Source: Leucobacter rhizosphaerae (GTDB taxonomy: Bacteria > Actinomycetota > Actinomycetes > Actinomycetales > Microbacteriaceae). Taken from it: DNA of 64,000 nt. The stretch is from contig NZ_CP095043.1 of the NCBI RefSeq assembly GCF_022919175.1, positions 3,224,001 through 3,288,000 on the forward strand. Reading direction: 5' to 3'. The notes below the pieces were generated by a model that searched no databases, was not told the origin of the DNA, and saw only the letters and a list, made by a program, of their open reading frames with translations. A program made the position numbers and the translations under genes. Positions 1 through 8,790 of this stretch are shown here, in pieces (within the stretch, counting starts at the first letter, position 1; every line of letters starts with the position of its first letter).

Positions 1-1085
1 ATCGACGGGGCGCACTTCGGTTCGACACCCGTGGTGCCGTGGGCGACCGTGAGGAGCGGCAGGGGAGCGGATCCCGCGGCCCCCTCGCTCGGCGCGATGA
101 CCGTGCCGCTCGAGATCGCGGGGCTGCCGTCGGGGTGCGTGGTCGTGTAGAGGATCTTCCAGGCGCGGGCGCCGGCCGGCACCCCGGTGGTGAGGGGCTC
201 GCTGCGGATCAGCTGCCCGGGGGAGTCGGGCACCTCGGCGGGCGCCGTGTAGAACGCGCCGGGGGCCGGCAGCGGGACGCCGCCGAGGATCGAGCCGCTG
301 CCGTAGGCGAGCAGCACGGCGAGCACCAGCGAGACGGCGGCACCGGCCGTGCGCGCCCAGCGGGCGAGACGGCCGCGGTGCGGTGCACGGTCCGCGGGCG
401 TGTGGTCCGCGGATGCGCGGTCCGTGGGTGCCCCGGTCGATGCGGTGCCGTCGCCGTGGCGGAGCGCGGCGCGGTGACGGCGCCACCGCACGAGCGTCGT
501 GACCAGCAGCTGCAGCCCGAAGAAGACGAACCAGGCTCCGACGCTCAGGCGGAACACCACGAGCGTGAGCACCGGCCACGAGAAGGTGACGACGCCGACG
601 ATGATCGTCGCGGCGGCGCCGATGAGGGCGGCGACCCGCTGATCCGCCGACCCGCGGATCGCACGGACCGCGGAGGTGACGCCGTGGACGATCAGTCCCG
701 CACCGACGAGGAACGCGAGCCAGGGAGCCCCGGCGTCGGGCCAGAGGGCGATGACCGCACCGATCGCCACGCTCGCGGCCGCGACCGCGCCGCGGAGCAG
801 GGTGCGACGGGTCGCGCGCGGTGCTTCGGCGGCTCCGGGGTCACCGGATCCCGACGCCGAAGCCGATCCGGGTCCCGAGTCCGGTCCCGAGTCCGCCGGA
901 GCCTCGACATCGACCGGCACCACGAGCGCGGCGATCCCGAGCAGCGCGATCCCGACGCCGGTGATGACCGCGATGGTCTGCACGGGCAGCGCGGCGACGA
1001 TGAGCAGCACGCCGACCGCGAGCGCCGCCAGGCCCACGACGATCGAGAGCGGGGCGCCCCAGCGCGCCCGAGTGTGATGTCGCAC
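1..1085 (-). CDS. Membrane protein with DUF308-like helices fused to a secretory-lipase (LIP) domain, C-terminus outside window
   Basis: I translated this minus-strand frame by hand; it stays open from a GTG at 1085 to the window edge (about 361 residues). A purine-rich ribosome site (plus-strand tccccc at 1091-1096) precedes the GTG. The N-terminal ~240 residues hold six or more hydrophobic segments with a Pro/Ser/Gly-rich loop, resembling HdeD/DUF308 membrane modules. After one more hydrophobic segment comes a typical secretory-lipase start: GQLIRSEPL, then ARAWKILYTTT, then GTVIAPSE and VAHGTTGVEPKCAPS. The last motif matches the conserved HGTTG..CAPS segment of the LIP family of alpha/beta hydrolases. 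The catalytic Ser-Asp-His lie beyond the window. Likely a membrane-anchored extracytoplasmic esterase/lipase; substrate unknown. Confidence 0.75.
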   Translation of the reverse strand, partial: MRHHTRARWGAPLSIVVGLAALAVGVLLIVAALPVQTIAVITGVGIALLGIAALVVPVDVEAPADSGPDSGPGSASASGSGDPGAAEAPRATRRTLLRGAVAAASVAIGAVIALWPDAGAPWLAFLVGAGLIVHGVTSAVRAIRGSADQRVAALIGAAATIIVGVVTFSWPVLTLVVFRLSVGAWFVFFGLQLLVTTLVRWRRHRAALRHGDGTASTGAPTDRASADHTPADRAPHRGRLARWARTAGAAVSLVLAVLLAYGSGSILGGVPLPAPGAFYTAPAEVPDSPGQLIRSEPLTTGVPAGARAWKILYTTTHPDGSPAISSGTVIAPSEGAAGSAPLPLLTVAHGTTGVEPKCAPS

Positions 1086-1138
1086 GGATGTCCCCCTCGC
1101 AGCCTCGCCTCAGCCTAGCGAGTGGGGGCGCGCCGCGG

Positions 1139-2956
1139 CTACTTCCCGAACAGGCCGTCTCCGTAGGTCGTGAGCACCTTGTAGGCCGCCGCGAACGTCT
1201 TCGGTGGGTCCGCCTTCTCCGCCGCGGTGCCGTACAGCTCGATGAGGAGCCCGATCAGGCCGCGCGCCGGCGGGCTCAGGGGGCGGTCCGGGAACGCGTC
1301 GGCCGGGTGCGGTCCCGCCTCCGGGTTCGGCGGCACGTAGGCGGGGGAGGTCTGCGGCCAGTCGGCGATGTGGCGCGGCACCTTCCGGTTGAACGAGTCG
1401 AACAGCGTCGGAGCGCCGTGGTCGCGGCGCGTGAGCGACTCGATCCCGAACCGCTCAGAGAGGGTCGAGGCGAGCGAGCCGTGGTGCATGCGGTGGGTGA
1501 ACACCGTGCCCCGCTCGACGTGCGCCGACACGAGGACCGCGGGCACCCGGCATCCGAGGCGGTCGAACGTGAAGCCCATCTCGCCGGCACCGCTGTCGTC
1601 GGGCGGCGTCGCGGCGGGCGGGGGCACGTGGTCGTAGGTGCCGCCGTGCTCGTCGAACGTGATGAGCAGCGCCGTGTTGAGGTAATTGGAGCCGTGCTCG
1701 GAGGTCGAGGTGCGGATCGCCGAGTAGATCTCGTGGATCAGCGCGTCGCCCGCGCGCACGTCGGAGACCGCGCCGTTGAACACCTCCTCGCCGTCGATCT
1801 CGCCCTCGCGGACGACGCCGACCGGCGGGTGGAAGTCGTTGTGGTTGAAGATCATGCGCGGCTCGACGAAGGCGTAGTCGGGCAGCGTGCCGTTCTCGAC
1901 GTCCGTGTGGAACTGCGCCATCGTCGCGAAGCGCTCGGTCTTCCAGTACTTCCGGAGCACCGGGGCGTGGATGAACCCGGTGAAGGAGACGAGCTGCATC
2001 TCGTCGAAGTAGATGCGCCAGCTCCGGCCCGCCTCCTCGAGGCGGTTGAAGACCGTCGGGGTCGGGGCCGCATCGAGCCACTTCCGGTAGCCGCCGCCCT
2101 GCTGGTTCGTGACGAAGCCGTGCGACGTCGAGGCGTGGAAGAAGCTGCGGTTGCAGAAGGTCTGGCTCGGGACCGCGCAGAACCAGTGGTCGTAGACGCC
2201 GAACTCGCGCGCGAGGGTCGAGATCACCGGGAGCATCCCGGGGGTGAAGGAGCCCATGATCTGATCGCGCTCGCGCGCCGTCGGCTTCTTCCCGCGCTGA
2301 TGCTCGAAGTCGACCTCGTAGTCGAGCACAAAGCCGCCCATCTCGGCCTTGGCGCCGGGTTCCGGCGCGTTGTAGGGCGCCGTCATGTCGGCGACCTCCT
2401 TGCCCCGGTTGTGATCGTCCATGCGGCCGAAGAGCTGCGTGTTCACGTGCGGGTACTCTTCGCCGGGATCGGGATCGGGCCGGCCCATGATGTGGTCGGT
2501 CGTGCCGCGATAGGGCTGCGCGGGCACCACCGTGCCGTCGGACGCGGTGTTCGCGTAGTCGCCGAACGCGAGCCCCTCGAAGGTGCCGGCGGCCGGGGGT
2601 GCGTCGGGGGTGTAGACGTACCCGAGCAGGTTGTCGAAGGAGCGGTTCTCGCCCATCACCACCACGAGGTGGTCGAACCCGGGCTCCGAGCGCGGCTTCG
2701 GGATCGCGAATTCCTCGGGGATGTACGGGGTGCCGACCTCGGGCCGGTGGGTCGCCGCGACCGCGGCGGCGCCGATCCCGCCGCCGACCGCGAGCCCCGC
2801 GGCGAGGATCCCGCCGCCGCGGAGGAATCCGCGCCGACTGGGCTCACTCGGACGATCGGCGCCGGTGCCGGTCGTGTCGGTGCCAGACGAGTCGGTGCCC
2901 GACGTGTCAGGGCCGGATGTGTCGGCGCCGGAAGCGTCCTGGTCTGCAGTGCTCAT
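1139..2956 (-). CDS. Tat-exported phosphoesterase (phospholipase C / acid phosphatase family)
   Basis: 605 residues. The N-terminus is a Ser/Thr/Asp-rich stretch followed by a twin-arginine signal, SRRGFLRGGGILAAGLAVGG, so the protein is predicted to be folded before export. The mature part begins with the phosphoesterase motif FDHLVVVMGENRSFDNLLGY; the Glu-Asn of GENRSFD contribute the metal/nucleophile site in this family. Further family motifs are FCNRSFFHAS, HNDFHPP and ITFDEHGGTYDHVPPP (metal ligands Asp/Glu/His). Members hydrolyse phosphodiesters or phosphomonoesters (phosphatidylcholine, nucleotides, inositol phosphates); which one cannot be read here. It is not in an obvious operon: the lipase-like gene downstream is 53 bp away on the same strand and could be co-transcribed, which would give two exported hydrolases side by side. 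Confidence 0.85.
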   Translation of the reverse strand: MSTADQDASGADTSGPDTSGTDSSGTDTTGTGADRPSEPSRRGFLRGGGILAAGLAVGGGIGAAAVAATHRPEVGTPYIPEEFAIPKPRSEPGFDHLVVVMGENRSFDNLLGYVYTPDAPPAAGTFEGLAFGDYANTASDGTVVPAQPYRGTTDHIMGRPDPDPGEEYPHVNTQLFGRMDDHNRGKEVADMTAPYNAPEPGAKAEMGGFVLDYEVDFEHQRGKKPTARERDQIMGSFTPGMLPVISTLAREFGVYDHWFCAVPSQTFCNRSFFHASTSHGFVTNQQGGGYRKWLDAAPTPTVFNRLEEAGRSWRIYFDEMQLVSFTGFIHAPVLRKYWKTERFATMAQFHTDVENGTLPDYAFVEPRMIFNHNDFHPPVGVVREGEIDGEEVFNGAVSDVRAGDALIHEIYSAIRTSTSEHGSNYLNTALLITFDEHGGTYDHVPPPAATPPDDSGAGEMGFTFDRLGCRVPAVLVSAHVERGTVFTHRMHHGSLASTLSERFGIESLTRRDHGAPTLFDSFNRKVPRHIADWPQTSPAYVPPNPEAGPHPADAFPDRPLSPPARGLIGLLIELYGTAAEKADPPKTFAAAYKVLTTYGDGLFGK

Positions 2957-3199
2957 TCATGTCCCCCGAGTTCGAACGGCGTGCTGGATCTACTGTGGCA
3001 TATTTCGGGCGCCCTCAGGGGCCGTGCGAACGATCGACTACGCTGGAGGTCGGCGGGGGATCCGGGGCACGGCCCGTGGTCATCCCCTCGACGTCTCCTC
3101 GGTTCGCCGGCCGCGATCCGCCCCCGACCCAGCTGCAGCGCACCGCTGCGATCCCACGCACCGCCTGACCATCAGGCAGAAACGAGCTCTCGGACCCTC

Positions 3200-5056
3200 A
3201 TGGCGCATCTTCTCGGGGCTGAGGCCCTCCACCTCGAGGTTCCGACCAAGGTCGTATTCGATGCCGTCACGCTCGGCGTCGGCGAGGGCGACCGCATCGG
3301 CATCGTCGGCCGCAACGGCGACGGCAAGTCCAGCCTGCTCATGATGCTCGCCGGTCGGCGGGAGCCCGACGGGGGTCAGGTCACGATGCGCGGTGGCACC
3401 ACGATCGGGGTGCTGGATCAGGCCGACGTGTTCCCCGCGGGTGAGACCGTCGGGCACGCGGTGGTCGGCGAGCGCCCCGAGTACGAGTGGGCAGGGGATC
3501 CCCGCACCCGCGACGTGATCGAGGGGCTCGTGGGCGACCTCGCGTGGGACGCGCCGGTGGATGCGCTCTCCGGTGGGCAGCAGCGCCGCGTCGCGCTCGC
3601 GCGAGTGCTGGCGGGTGACGACGAGATCCTCTTCCTCGATGAGCCGACCAACCACCTCGACGTCGAGGCCATCGCCTGGCTCGCGAACCACCTGAAGCGG
3701 CGCTGGCCGCAGGGGCAGGGCGCCCTGCTCGTCGTGACCCACGATCGCTGGTTCCTCGATGAGGTGTGCACCACCACCTGGGAGGTGCACGACCGCATCG
3801 TCGAGCCGTTCGAGGGCGGGTACGCCGCGTACATCCTGCAGCGCGTGGAGCGGGATCGCCAGGCCGCGACCATCGAGCAGAAGCGGCAGAACCTCGCCCG
3901 CAAGGAGCTCGCGTGGCTGCGTCGCGGGGCCCCCGCGCGCACGTCCAAGCCGAAGTTCCGCATCGACGCGGCGAACGAGCTGATCGCCGACGTCCCCGAG
4001 ATCCGGGATCGTGTGTCGCTCCAGTCGATGGCCGTCGCGCGACTCGGCAAGGAGGTCGTCAACATCGTCGAGGCCGGAGTGGCGTACGGCGATCGCGTGG
4101 TGCTCGAGGACGTCGAGTGGCTGCTCGCACCAGGGGAGCGCACCGGGATCCTCGGCGTGAACGGCGCCGGGAAGTCGACGTTGCTCGGGCTCATCTCCGG
4201 GGCGGTCGAGCCGACGTCGGGGCGGGTGAAGCGCGGCAAGACGGTGCAGATCGCCACGCTGACGCAGCGCCTCGACGAGCTCGAGGAGCACCTCAACGAC
4301 CCAGTGCGCGTGGTGATCTCGCGGCTGCGCACGAGCTTCACGGTGGGCACCGGATCGAAGGCCCAGGAGCTCACGCCGGGGCAGCTGCTCGAGCGCATGG
4401 GGTTCACGAGCGCGCAGCTGTCGACGCCGGTGAAGGATCTCTCGGGTGGCCAGAAGCGTCGTCTGCAGCTGCTGCTCATCCTGCTGAACCAGCCGAACGT
4501 GCTGATCCTGGATGAGCCGACCAACGACCTCGACACCGACATGCTCGCCGCGATGGAGGATCTTCTCGATTCGTGGCCGGGCACCCTCATCGTGGTGTCG
4601 CACGACCGGTACTTCCTGGAGCGCGTCACGGACCAGCAGTACGCGATCCTGCAGCGGCATCTGCGGCACCTGCCCGGCGGGGTCGACGAGTACCTGAAGC
4701 TGCGGGCAGCGGAGGATCGGGATCGCGCGGCGACCGGGCCCCGCGGGGCCGTGTCGGTGCCGGGTGGTGGGGCTGGTGGTGATGCCGGATCCGGAGCCGG
4801 CTCGGGATCGGGGTCGGGTTCGGGATCCGCGCTCAGCGGTGCCGAGCGTCGCTCCGTCGAGAAGGAGCGCCAGGCGGCCGAGCGCCGGCTCGCGAAGCTC
4901 GACACCGAGATCACGGCGCTGCATCAGCGGATGGCGGATCACGATCAGAGCGACTACGAGGGTCTCGCGGGGATCGGCGAGGAATTGCGCGCCCACGAGG
5001 CCGAGGTGGACGCGCTCGAAGAGCGCTGGCTGGAGCTCTCCGAGCAGCTCGGGTAG
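3200..5056 (+). CDS. ABC-F family ATPase (Uup/EttA-like translation factor)
   Basis: 618 residues from the ATG at 3200. The open frame extends far upstream but has no homology there. Two nucleotide-binding domains lack membrane segments: Walker A GRNGDGKS (about 37-44), signature LSGGQQRRVALARVL, Walker B ILFLDEPTNHLD; then GVNGAGKST, LSGGQKRRLQLLLIL and LILDEPTNDLD. The inter-domain linker is charged, as in ABC-F proteins that enter the ribosomal E site. A Gly/Ser repeat linker (about 527-545) leads to a C-terminal coiled-coil segment (ALSGAERRSVEKERQAAERR), the Uup-type tail. Role: a ribosome-associated ATPase, either housekeeping or antibiotic protection. No clear Shine-Dalgarno precedes the ATG, so the start or a leaderless message is uncertain. 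It stands alone. Confidence 0.85.
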   Translation: MAHLLGAEALHLEVPTKVVFDAVTLGVGEGDRIGIVGRNGDGKSSLLMMLAGRREPDGGQVTMRGGTTIGVLDQADVFPAGETVGHAVVGERPEYEWAGDPRTRDVIEGLVGDLAWDAPVDALSGGQQRRVALARVLAGDDEILFLDEPTNHLDVEAIAWLANHLKRRWPQGQGALLVVTHDRWFLDEVCTTTWEVHDRIVEPFEGGYAAYILQRVERDRQAATIEQKRQNLARKELAWLRRGAPARTSKPKFRIDAANELIADVPEIRDRVSLQSMAVARLGKEVVNIVEAGVAYGDRVVLEDVEWLLAPGERTGILGVNGAGKSTLLGLISGAVEPTSGRVKRGKTVQIATLTQRLDELEEHLNDPVRVVISRLRTSFTVGTGSKAQELTPGQLLERMGFTSAQLSTPVKDLSGGQKRRLQLLLILLNQPNVLILDEPTNDLDTDMLAAMEDLLDSWPGTLIVVSHDRYFLERVTDQQYAILQRHLRHLPGGVDEYLKLRAAEDRDRAATGPRGAVSVPGGGAGGDAGSGAGSGSGSGSGSALSGAERRSVEKERQAAERRLAKLDTEITALHQRMADHDQSDYEGLAGIGEELRAHEAEVDALEERWLELSEQLG

Positions 5057-5184
5057 GACGGGAGTCCCACTGCGGGACTTCGCCCCCCTCCCGCCCCCTC
5101 CGCGCGTGAACGCACACGCACCCTGAAGCCGAGAGACGCACGCTGCCAGACCCTTGCGGGGCCGGCGCCGGGATCACTAGGCTT

Positions 5185-5207
5185 GCATTAGAACACTGTT
5201 CTAATGC
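5185..5207. promoter_or_regulatory. Perfect palindrome, probable repressor operator for the MFS gene
   Basis: Two 10-bp arms, gcattagaac and gttctaatgc, flank a 3-nt centre (act). It is AT-rich compared with its surroundings and lies 44 bp upstream of the MFS start codon. Size and symmetry fit a TetR-family operator. The nearest TetR gene (6407-7123) is immediately downstream of the MFS gene in convergent orientation, so it is the leading candidate to bind here; that is inference. Confidence 0.6.
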
Positions 5208-5250
5208 TCGGAGTGCACGATACCCGGGCACCCGCAGTCGAGAGGACCCC

Positions 5251-6492
5251 ATGACGACACCCTCGGACGACGCTGCGCGCCGGCCCCAGATTCCGCTCCT
5301 GCTCGGCACCGTCTTCCTCGTCTATCTCGGCCAGATGACCCTGAACCCGATCATCGCGCCCCTCTCGCGCGAGGTCGGCCTCGCGGAGTGGCAGATCGGC
5401 GTGACGATCAGCGTCGCGGCGCTCATGATCGTCGTGACGAGCCAGTTCTGGGGTCGCAGGTCGCAGTCGTGGGGCCGCAAGCCCGTGCTGGTGAGTGTGC
5501 TCGCACTCGCAACGCTCACGATGGCGGGCTTCGCCTGGGTCGCGTCGCTCGGGATCTCGGGGGCGCTCGCCGGCCCCGCGCTGTTCGCGCTGTTCGTGCT
5601 GCTGCGCGGCGTCGGCTTCGGATCGGCCGTCGCCGCGGTCGCGCCGACGGCCCAGGCCTACATCGCCGATGTCACGACCGACGAGGCGACCCGGGTCAAG
5701 GGCATGGCCGGGATCGGCGCCGTGCAGGGCATCGCGATGGTCGCGGGCGCCGTGCTGGGCGGAGCGCTCTCGGTGCTCGGGCTGCTATCGCCGCTGATCG
5801 TGGTGCCGATCCTGCTCGCCCTCGGTCTGGTCGCCGTCGTGTGCGTCCTGCGCCGTGAGTCACGGGCCGAGCTCATCGAGCGCCCCGCCCGGGTGCGCCC
5901 ATTCGACACCCGGGTCTGGCCGTTCCTGCTCGCCGGCTTCGGCATGTTCACGGCGCTCGGGTTCATCCAGGTGATCACGGGGTTCATCGTGCAAGATCGC
6001 CTCGGTCTTGACGCCCGCACCACGGGACTCGTGACCGGGGGAGCGCTGCTCGCGGCCGGGCTCGGCATGGTCGTTTCGCAGGCGGTGATCGTTCCCCGCT
6101 CGCGGTGGACGCCGCCGACGCTGCTCCGGGTCGGCTCCGGGATCGCGCTCATCGGTTTCGTCGCGCTGATCCCGGATCTCGGTGCGGTGCCGCTGTTCCT
6201 CGCGATCCTGCTCATCGGCGCGGGGCTCGGCCTCGCCATGCCGGGCTACACCGCGGGCCCCTCCCTGCTCATGCACCGCGACGAGCAGGGCGGCCTGGCC
6301 GGGCTGATCGGCGCCACGAACGGGCTCACGTTCGTGATCGCACCGACCGCCGGCACGGCGCTCTACGGCCTCGCCCCCGCGCTTCCGATCGCGATCGGGG
6401 CCGGGATCATGCTGGTCGTCGCGGTGTTCGTGTGGGTGCATCCGCGGTTTCGAGCCATGACTCGAGTCCCGCAATCGTCGTCTCCACGTTGA
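5251..6492 (+). CDS. MFS transporter, drug/metabolite exporter type
   Basis: 413 residues with about 12 hydrophobic segments. The loop after helix 2 carries the motif-A-like GRRSQSWGRKPVLV, the proton-coupling hinge of major facilitator transporters, here with the second Gly-Arg in place. Helix 5 contains GAVQGIAMVAGAVLGGAL, reminiscent of the antiporter motif C (Gly-rich), which favours an exporter. A palindromic operator lies just upstream and a TetR repressor gene converges on its 3' end, an arrangement typical of substrate-induced efflux. The last 86 bp overlap the 3' end of that TetR gene on the other strand. The substrate cannot be inferred. Confidence 0.85.
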   Translation: MTTPSDDAARRPQIPLLLGTVFLVYLGQMTLNPIIAPLSREVGLAEWQIGVTISVAALMIVVTSQFWGRRSQSWGRKPVLVSVLALATLTMAGFAWVASLGISGALAGPALFALFVLLRGVGFGSAVAAVAPTAQAYIADVTTDEATRVKGMAGIGAVQGIAMVAGAVLGGALSVLGLLSPLIVVPILLALGLVAVVCVLRRESRAELIERPARVRPFDTRVWPFLLAGFGMFTALGFIQVITGFIVQDRLGLDARTTGLVTGGALLAAGLGMVVSQAVIVPRSRWTPPTLLRVGSGIALIGFVALIPDLGAVPLFLAILLIGAGLGLAMPGYTAGPSLLMHRDEQGGLAGLIGATNGLTFVIAPTAGTALYGLAPALPIAIGAGIMLVVAVFVWVHPRFRAMTRVPQSSSPR

Positions 6493-7123
6493 ACCGGTAG
6501 TACGCGGCCCGCGCAGATTTCGCGTCCTCGCCGCCGCGAGCGTAGGGGGCGAGGAGCGTGCGGGTCAGCGTCTCGAGGCCGGGCCCGGGCGCCGCGAGGT
6601 GCGCGAACTCCTGCAGCATCGCGACGTGATCCCGCGGCCCGTCCTCCTCCAACTGCTGCCGCTCGTCGTGCACGGACAGGGTGAGCATGGCGTTGTTCAG
6701 CAGCACCCCGTAGGCGGAGCCGATCGCGTCGCCGAACCCGGCGCGGCGCAGGGACTCGATGCCGGCCTCGATCATCGGGAGCGCCGCGGGGATGGTCGGC
6801 CCGTGCATCACGAGCCACCGGGCGACGCCCGGGTAGCGGTGGGCGACCGGCACCGCCGAGAACAGCAGCTCGCGGAACCAGTCCTGCCACGGCAGCGCGG
6901 GGTCGGGCACCGGCAACTCCGCCATCGCGCGCTCGACGACCCGCCGGCAGAGCAGATCCTTGCCGCCGACGTGGTGGTAGATCACCGACGGGGTGACGCC
7001 GAGCCGCTTCGCGAGATCCCGGATCGACCACGAGAACAGCCCGGATTCGCGCGTCAGGTCGCTCGCGGCGTCGACGACCCGGTCCGGGGTCACGCCGGCG
7101 TGGAACGAGGGCGACGTCGGCAT
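6407..7123 (-). CDS. TetR/AcrR-family transcriptional regulator
   Basis: 238 residues. The N-terminal helix-turn-helix is clear: FSWSIRDLAKRLGVTPSVIYHHVGGKDLLCRRVVE, with the family's Y-H-H-V/F...K-x-x-L ending. The C-terminal ligand domain is of the TetR_C type and unspecific. The ATG start at 7123 gives a normal length. It lies 43 bp downstream of the AraC gene on the same strand and may be co-transcribed with it. Its 3' end overlaps the MFS gene. The palindrome at 5185-5207 is a plausible target, making this the likely repressor of the exporter. Confidence 0.85.
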   Translation of the reverse strand: MPTSPSFHAGVTPDRVVDAASDLTRESGLFSWSIRDLAKRLGVTPSVIYHHVGGKDLLCRRVVERAMAELPVPDPALPWQDWFRELLFSAVPVAHRYPGVARWLVMHGPTIPAALPMIEAGIESLRRAGFGDAIGSAYGVLLNNAMLTLSVHDERQQLEEDGPRDHVAMLQEFAHLAAPGPGLETLTRTLLAPYARGGEDAKSARAAYYRFNVETTIAGLESWLETADAPTRTPRRPA

Positions 7124-7166
7124 GGCAGCAGTCTATCGAGCGCGATGCCTGAGATCGCCCGGCGCG

Positions 7167-8126
7167 TCACGCGGCGGTGCGGAGCGTCGAGAGGCGGTAC
7201 TCCCGCGGGCTGCGGCCGTACGTCGACTTGAAGAGCCGGCTGAAATGGCTGAGATCGATGAACCCGGAGGCCTGCGCGATCTGCAGCACCGACTGCGCCT
7301 GGAGCGCCGGATCCTCAAGGTCGATCCGCGCCCGCTCCAATCGGCGTCCCCGAACGTAACTCGACACGGTGAGCCCCTCCTCCTGGAAGAGGTACTGCAG
7401 GTGGCGGGTCGAGACGTAGTGGGCGCGGGCGATCGCGTCGGTGTTGAGCTCCGGGTCGCCGAGGTGCGAATCGATGAAGTGGCGCACCGACTCGAAGGTG
7501 AGTGCGGCGGGATCGGTCTCGGTGGCCGATTGGATCTCGGAGGAGAGCAGTGCGGTGATGAGCTCGAACGCGCTGTGCATGATCCGCGAGCCGTTCACCC
7601 CGTCGAGCTGCTCCATGTTCTCGGCCAGGTGCTGCATGAACGGGCAGATCACTCGCCCGATGCCGGTGTCACCCGCGAGGCGGACCGCCGTCACGGTGTG
7701 CACCATGTTCGCTGACAGACCGAGCATGGCGTGCGGGAACAGCATGACGAGCGAGCGCATGTTGCTCGCGTACTCGAGCGTGTACGGCCGGGACGTGTCG
7801 TAGATCGCCGCGTCGCCCGGGGCCAGGTGCGCGCTGCGCCCGTCCTGCATCACGAGGCCCGTGCCCTCGAGCTGGAGGCTCAGTTTCAGGTGGTCGCTGT
7901 GATCGCGCCGAATCGCGTGCGCCAGCCGGTGCACGCTGTGGGACGACGCGGAGATGTCGGTGAGGCAGGTCCCGCCGACCACGCGCGTGCGCAGCGTTCC
8001 CGAGAAGTCCTCGGGTGATCCCGAGGAGATCGACAGCGGGACGAACCGGTTCCCGACCAGTTGCACCCACTCGGTGAACCCCACTGACTCATGCGTCTCC
8101 ATGGACAACCGGGACACTTCAGACAT
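7167..8126 (-). CDS. AraC-family transcriptional regulator
   Basis: 319 residues from the ATG at 8126, chosen because AAGGAGG lies 9 nt upstream; the frame continues further 5' but without homology. The N-terminal ~190 residues resemble the AraC-binding-like (PF14525) sensor domain found in regulators of aromatic or hydroxyl-acid catabolism. The C-terminal ~100 residues hold two helix-turn-helix units: TDAIARAHYVSTRHLQYLFQ, then the canonical ending IAQASGFIDLSHFSRLFK...YGRSPREYR. It is divergent from the five-gene TRAP operon beginning at 8347, with a 220-bp shared promoter region, so it most likely activates that operon in response to its substrate. Confidence 0.85.
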   Translation of the reverse strand: MSEVSRLSMETHESVGFTEWVQLVGNRFVPLSISSGSPEDFSGTLRTRVVGGTCLTDISASSHSVHRLAHAIRRDHSDHLKLSLQLEGTGLVMQDGRSAHLAPGDAAIYDTSRPYTLEYASNMRSLVMLFPHAMLGLSANMVHTVTAVRLAGDTGIGRVICPFMQHLAENMEQLDGVNGSRIMHSAFELITALLSSEIQSATETDPAALTFESVRHFIDSHLGDPELNTDAIARAHYVSTRHLQYLFQEEGLTVSSYVRGRRLERARIDLEDPALQAQSVLQIAQASGFIDLSHFSRLFKSTYGRSPREYRLSTLRTAA

Positions 8127-8346
8127 CTCGTCCGCCTCCTTGCACGACGTGAATGTTCTCGCTCGCCCCCAGCGTAGAGCATCGTCCGCGGGTTGGTCAG
8201 GCCGTGAGACGTCTGCTCTGAGGCCCGTGCGCCGATGGCCGGTTTGTGTGCGGCAGCAGACAAGCTGCACCCCACCGGCATCCACAACACTGAGTGGCAT
8301 GCCGGGATCGGGGATCCCGTGCACCCGGACCCCAAAGGAGTGGAAT

Positions 8347-8763
8347 GTGATTCTCGACAATGCGTACGACCTCGGCCTGGGGCAGCGCCGTGTGATGTTC
8401 GGATCCGCGGGGGCGGAGGATCAGGTCGAGCACACGACGGACCTGAACGACAAGCTGCAGGACTTCGTGACCCGCGTCTGCTTCGGCGACATCTGGCAGC
8501 GCGACGGGCTCTCCTATGCTGAGCGGAGTCGGATCACGTTCGCCATGCTGATCGCGCAGGGCAAGTCGCACGAGCTCCGGGTGCACGCCCGGGGGGCGCT
8601 CGCCAACGGGGTCAGCGTGCTCGAACTCCGCGAGGTCGTGGTCCACTCGATCCTCTACTGCGGCATCCCCGCGGCGGTGGAGGGACTGCGGGCGCTGGAG
8701 GAGGTGCTCGTCGAGCAGGACCGGTCGTTCGACCTCGACGGCGAAGCCTCGCGCGACCACTGA
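8347..8763 (+). CDS. Carboxymuconolactone decarboxylase (CMD) family protein
   Basis: 138 residues. The start is a GTG at 8347 preceded by AAAGGAG with 6-nt spacing; the larger open frame upstream overlaps the AraC promoter and has no homology. The sequence has the PcaC/CMD core: DFVTRVCFGDIWQRDGLSYAERSRITFAMLIAQGKSHELRVH, then LREVVVHSILYCGIPAAVEGLRALEEV. In the protocatechuate pathway PcaC decarboxylates 4-carboxymuconolactone. In this family the fold is also used for other decarboxylations and peroxidatic reactions, and no other pca gene is nearby. First gene of the TRAP transporter operon, so it probably acts on the imported carboxylate or a product of it. Confidence 0.8.
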   Translation: MILDNAYDLGLGQRRVMFGSAGAEDQVEHTTDLNDKLQDFVTRVCFGDIWQRDGLSYAERSRITFAMLIAQGKSHELRVHARGALANGVSVLELREVVVHSILYCGIPAAVEGLRALEEVLVEQDRSFDLDGEASRDH

Positions 8764-8790
8764 ATCTCTGAGGGGAAAGGAACACCCACC

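Noticed and set aside
39..1118. Long plus-strand open frame of 359 residues over the window start
   Set aside because: Arg/Gly/Asp-rich composition without hydrophobic or domain pattern; the minus strand here encodes a recognisable membrane/lipase protein, so this is its shadow.
1088..3199. 704-residue in-frame extension upstream of the ABC-F start
   Set aside because: It lies antisense to the phosphoesterase gene and shows only shadow composition; ABC-F homology begins exactly at the ATG at 3200.
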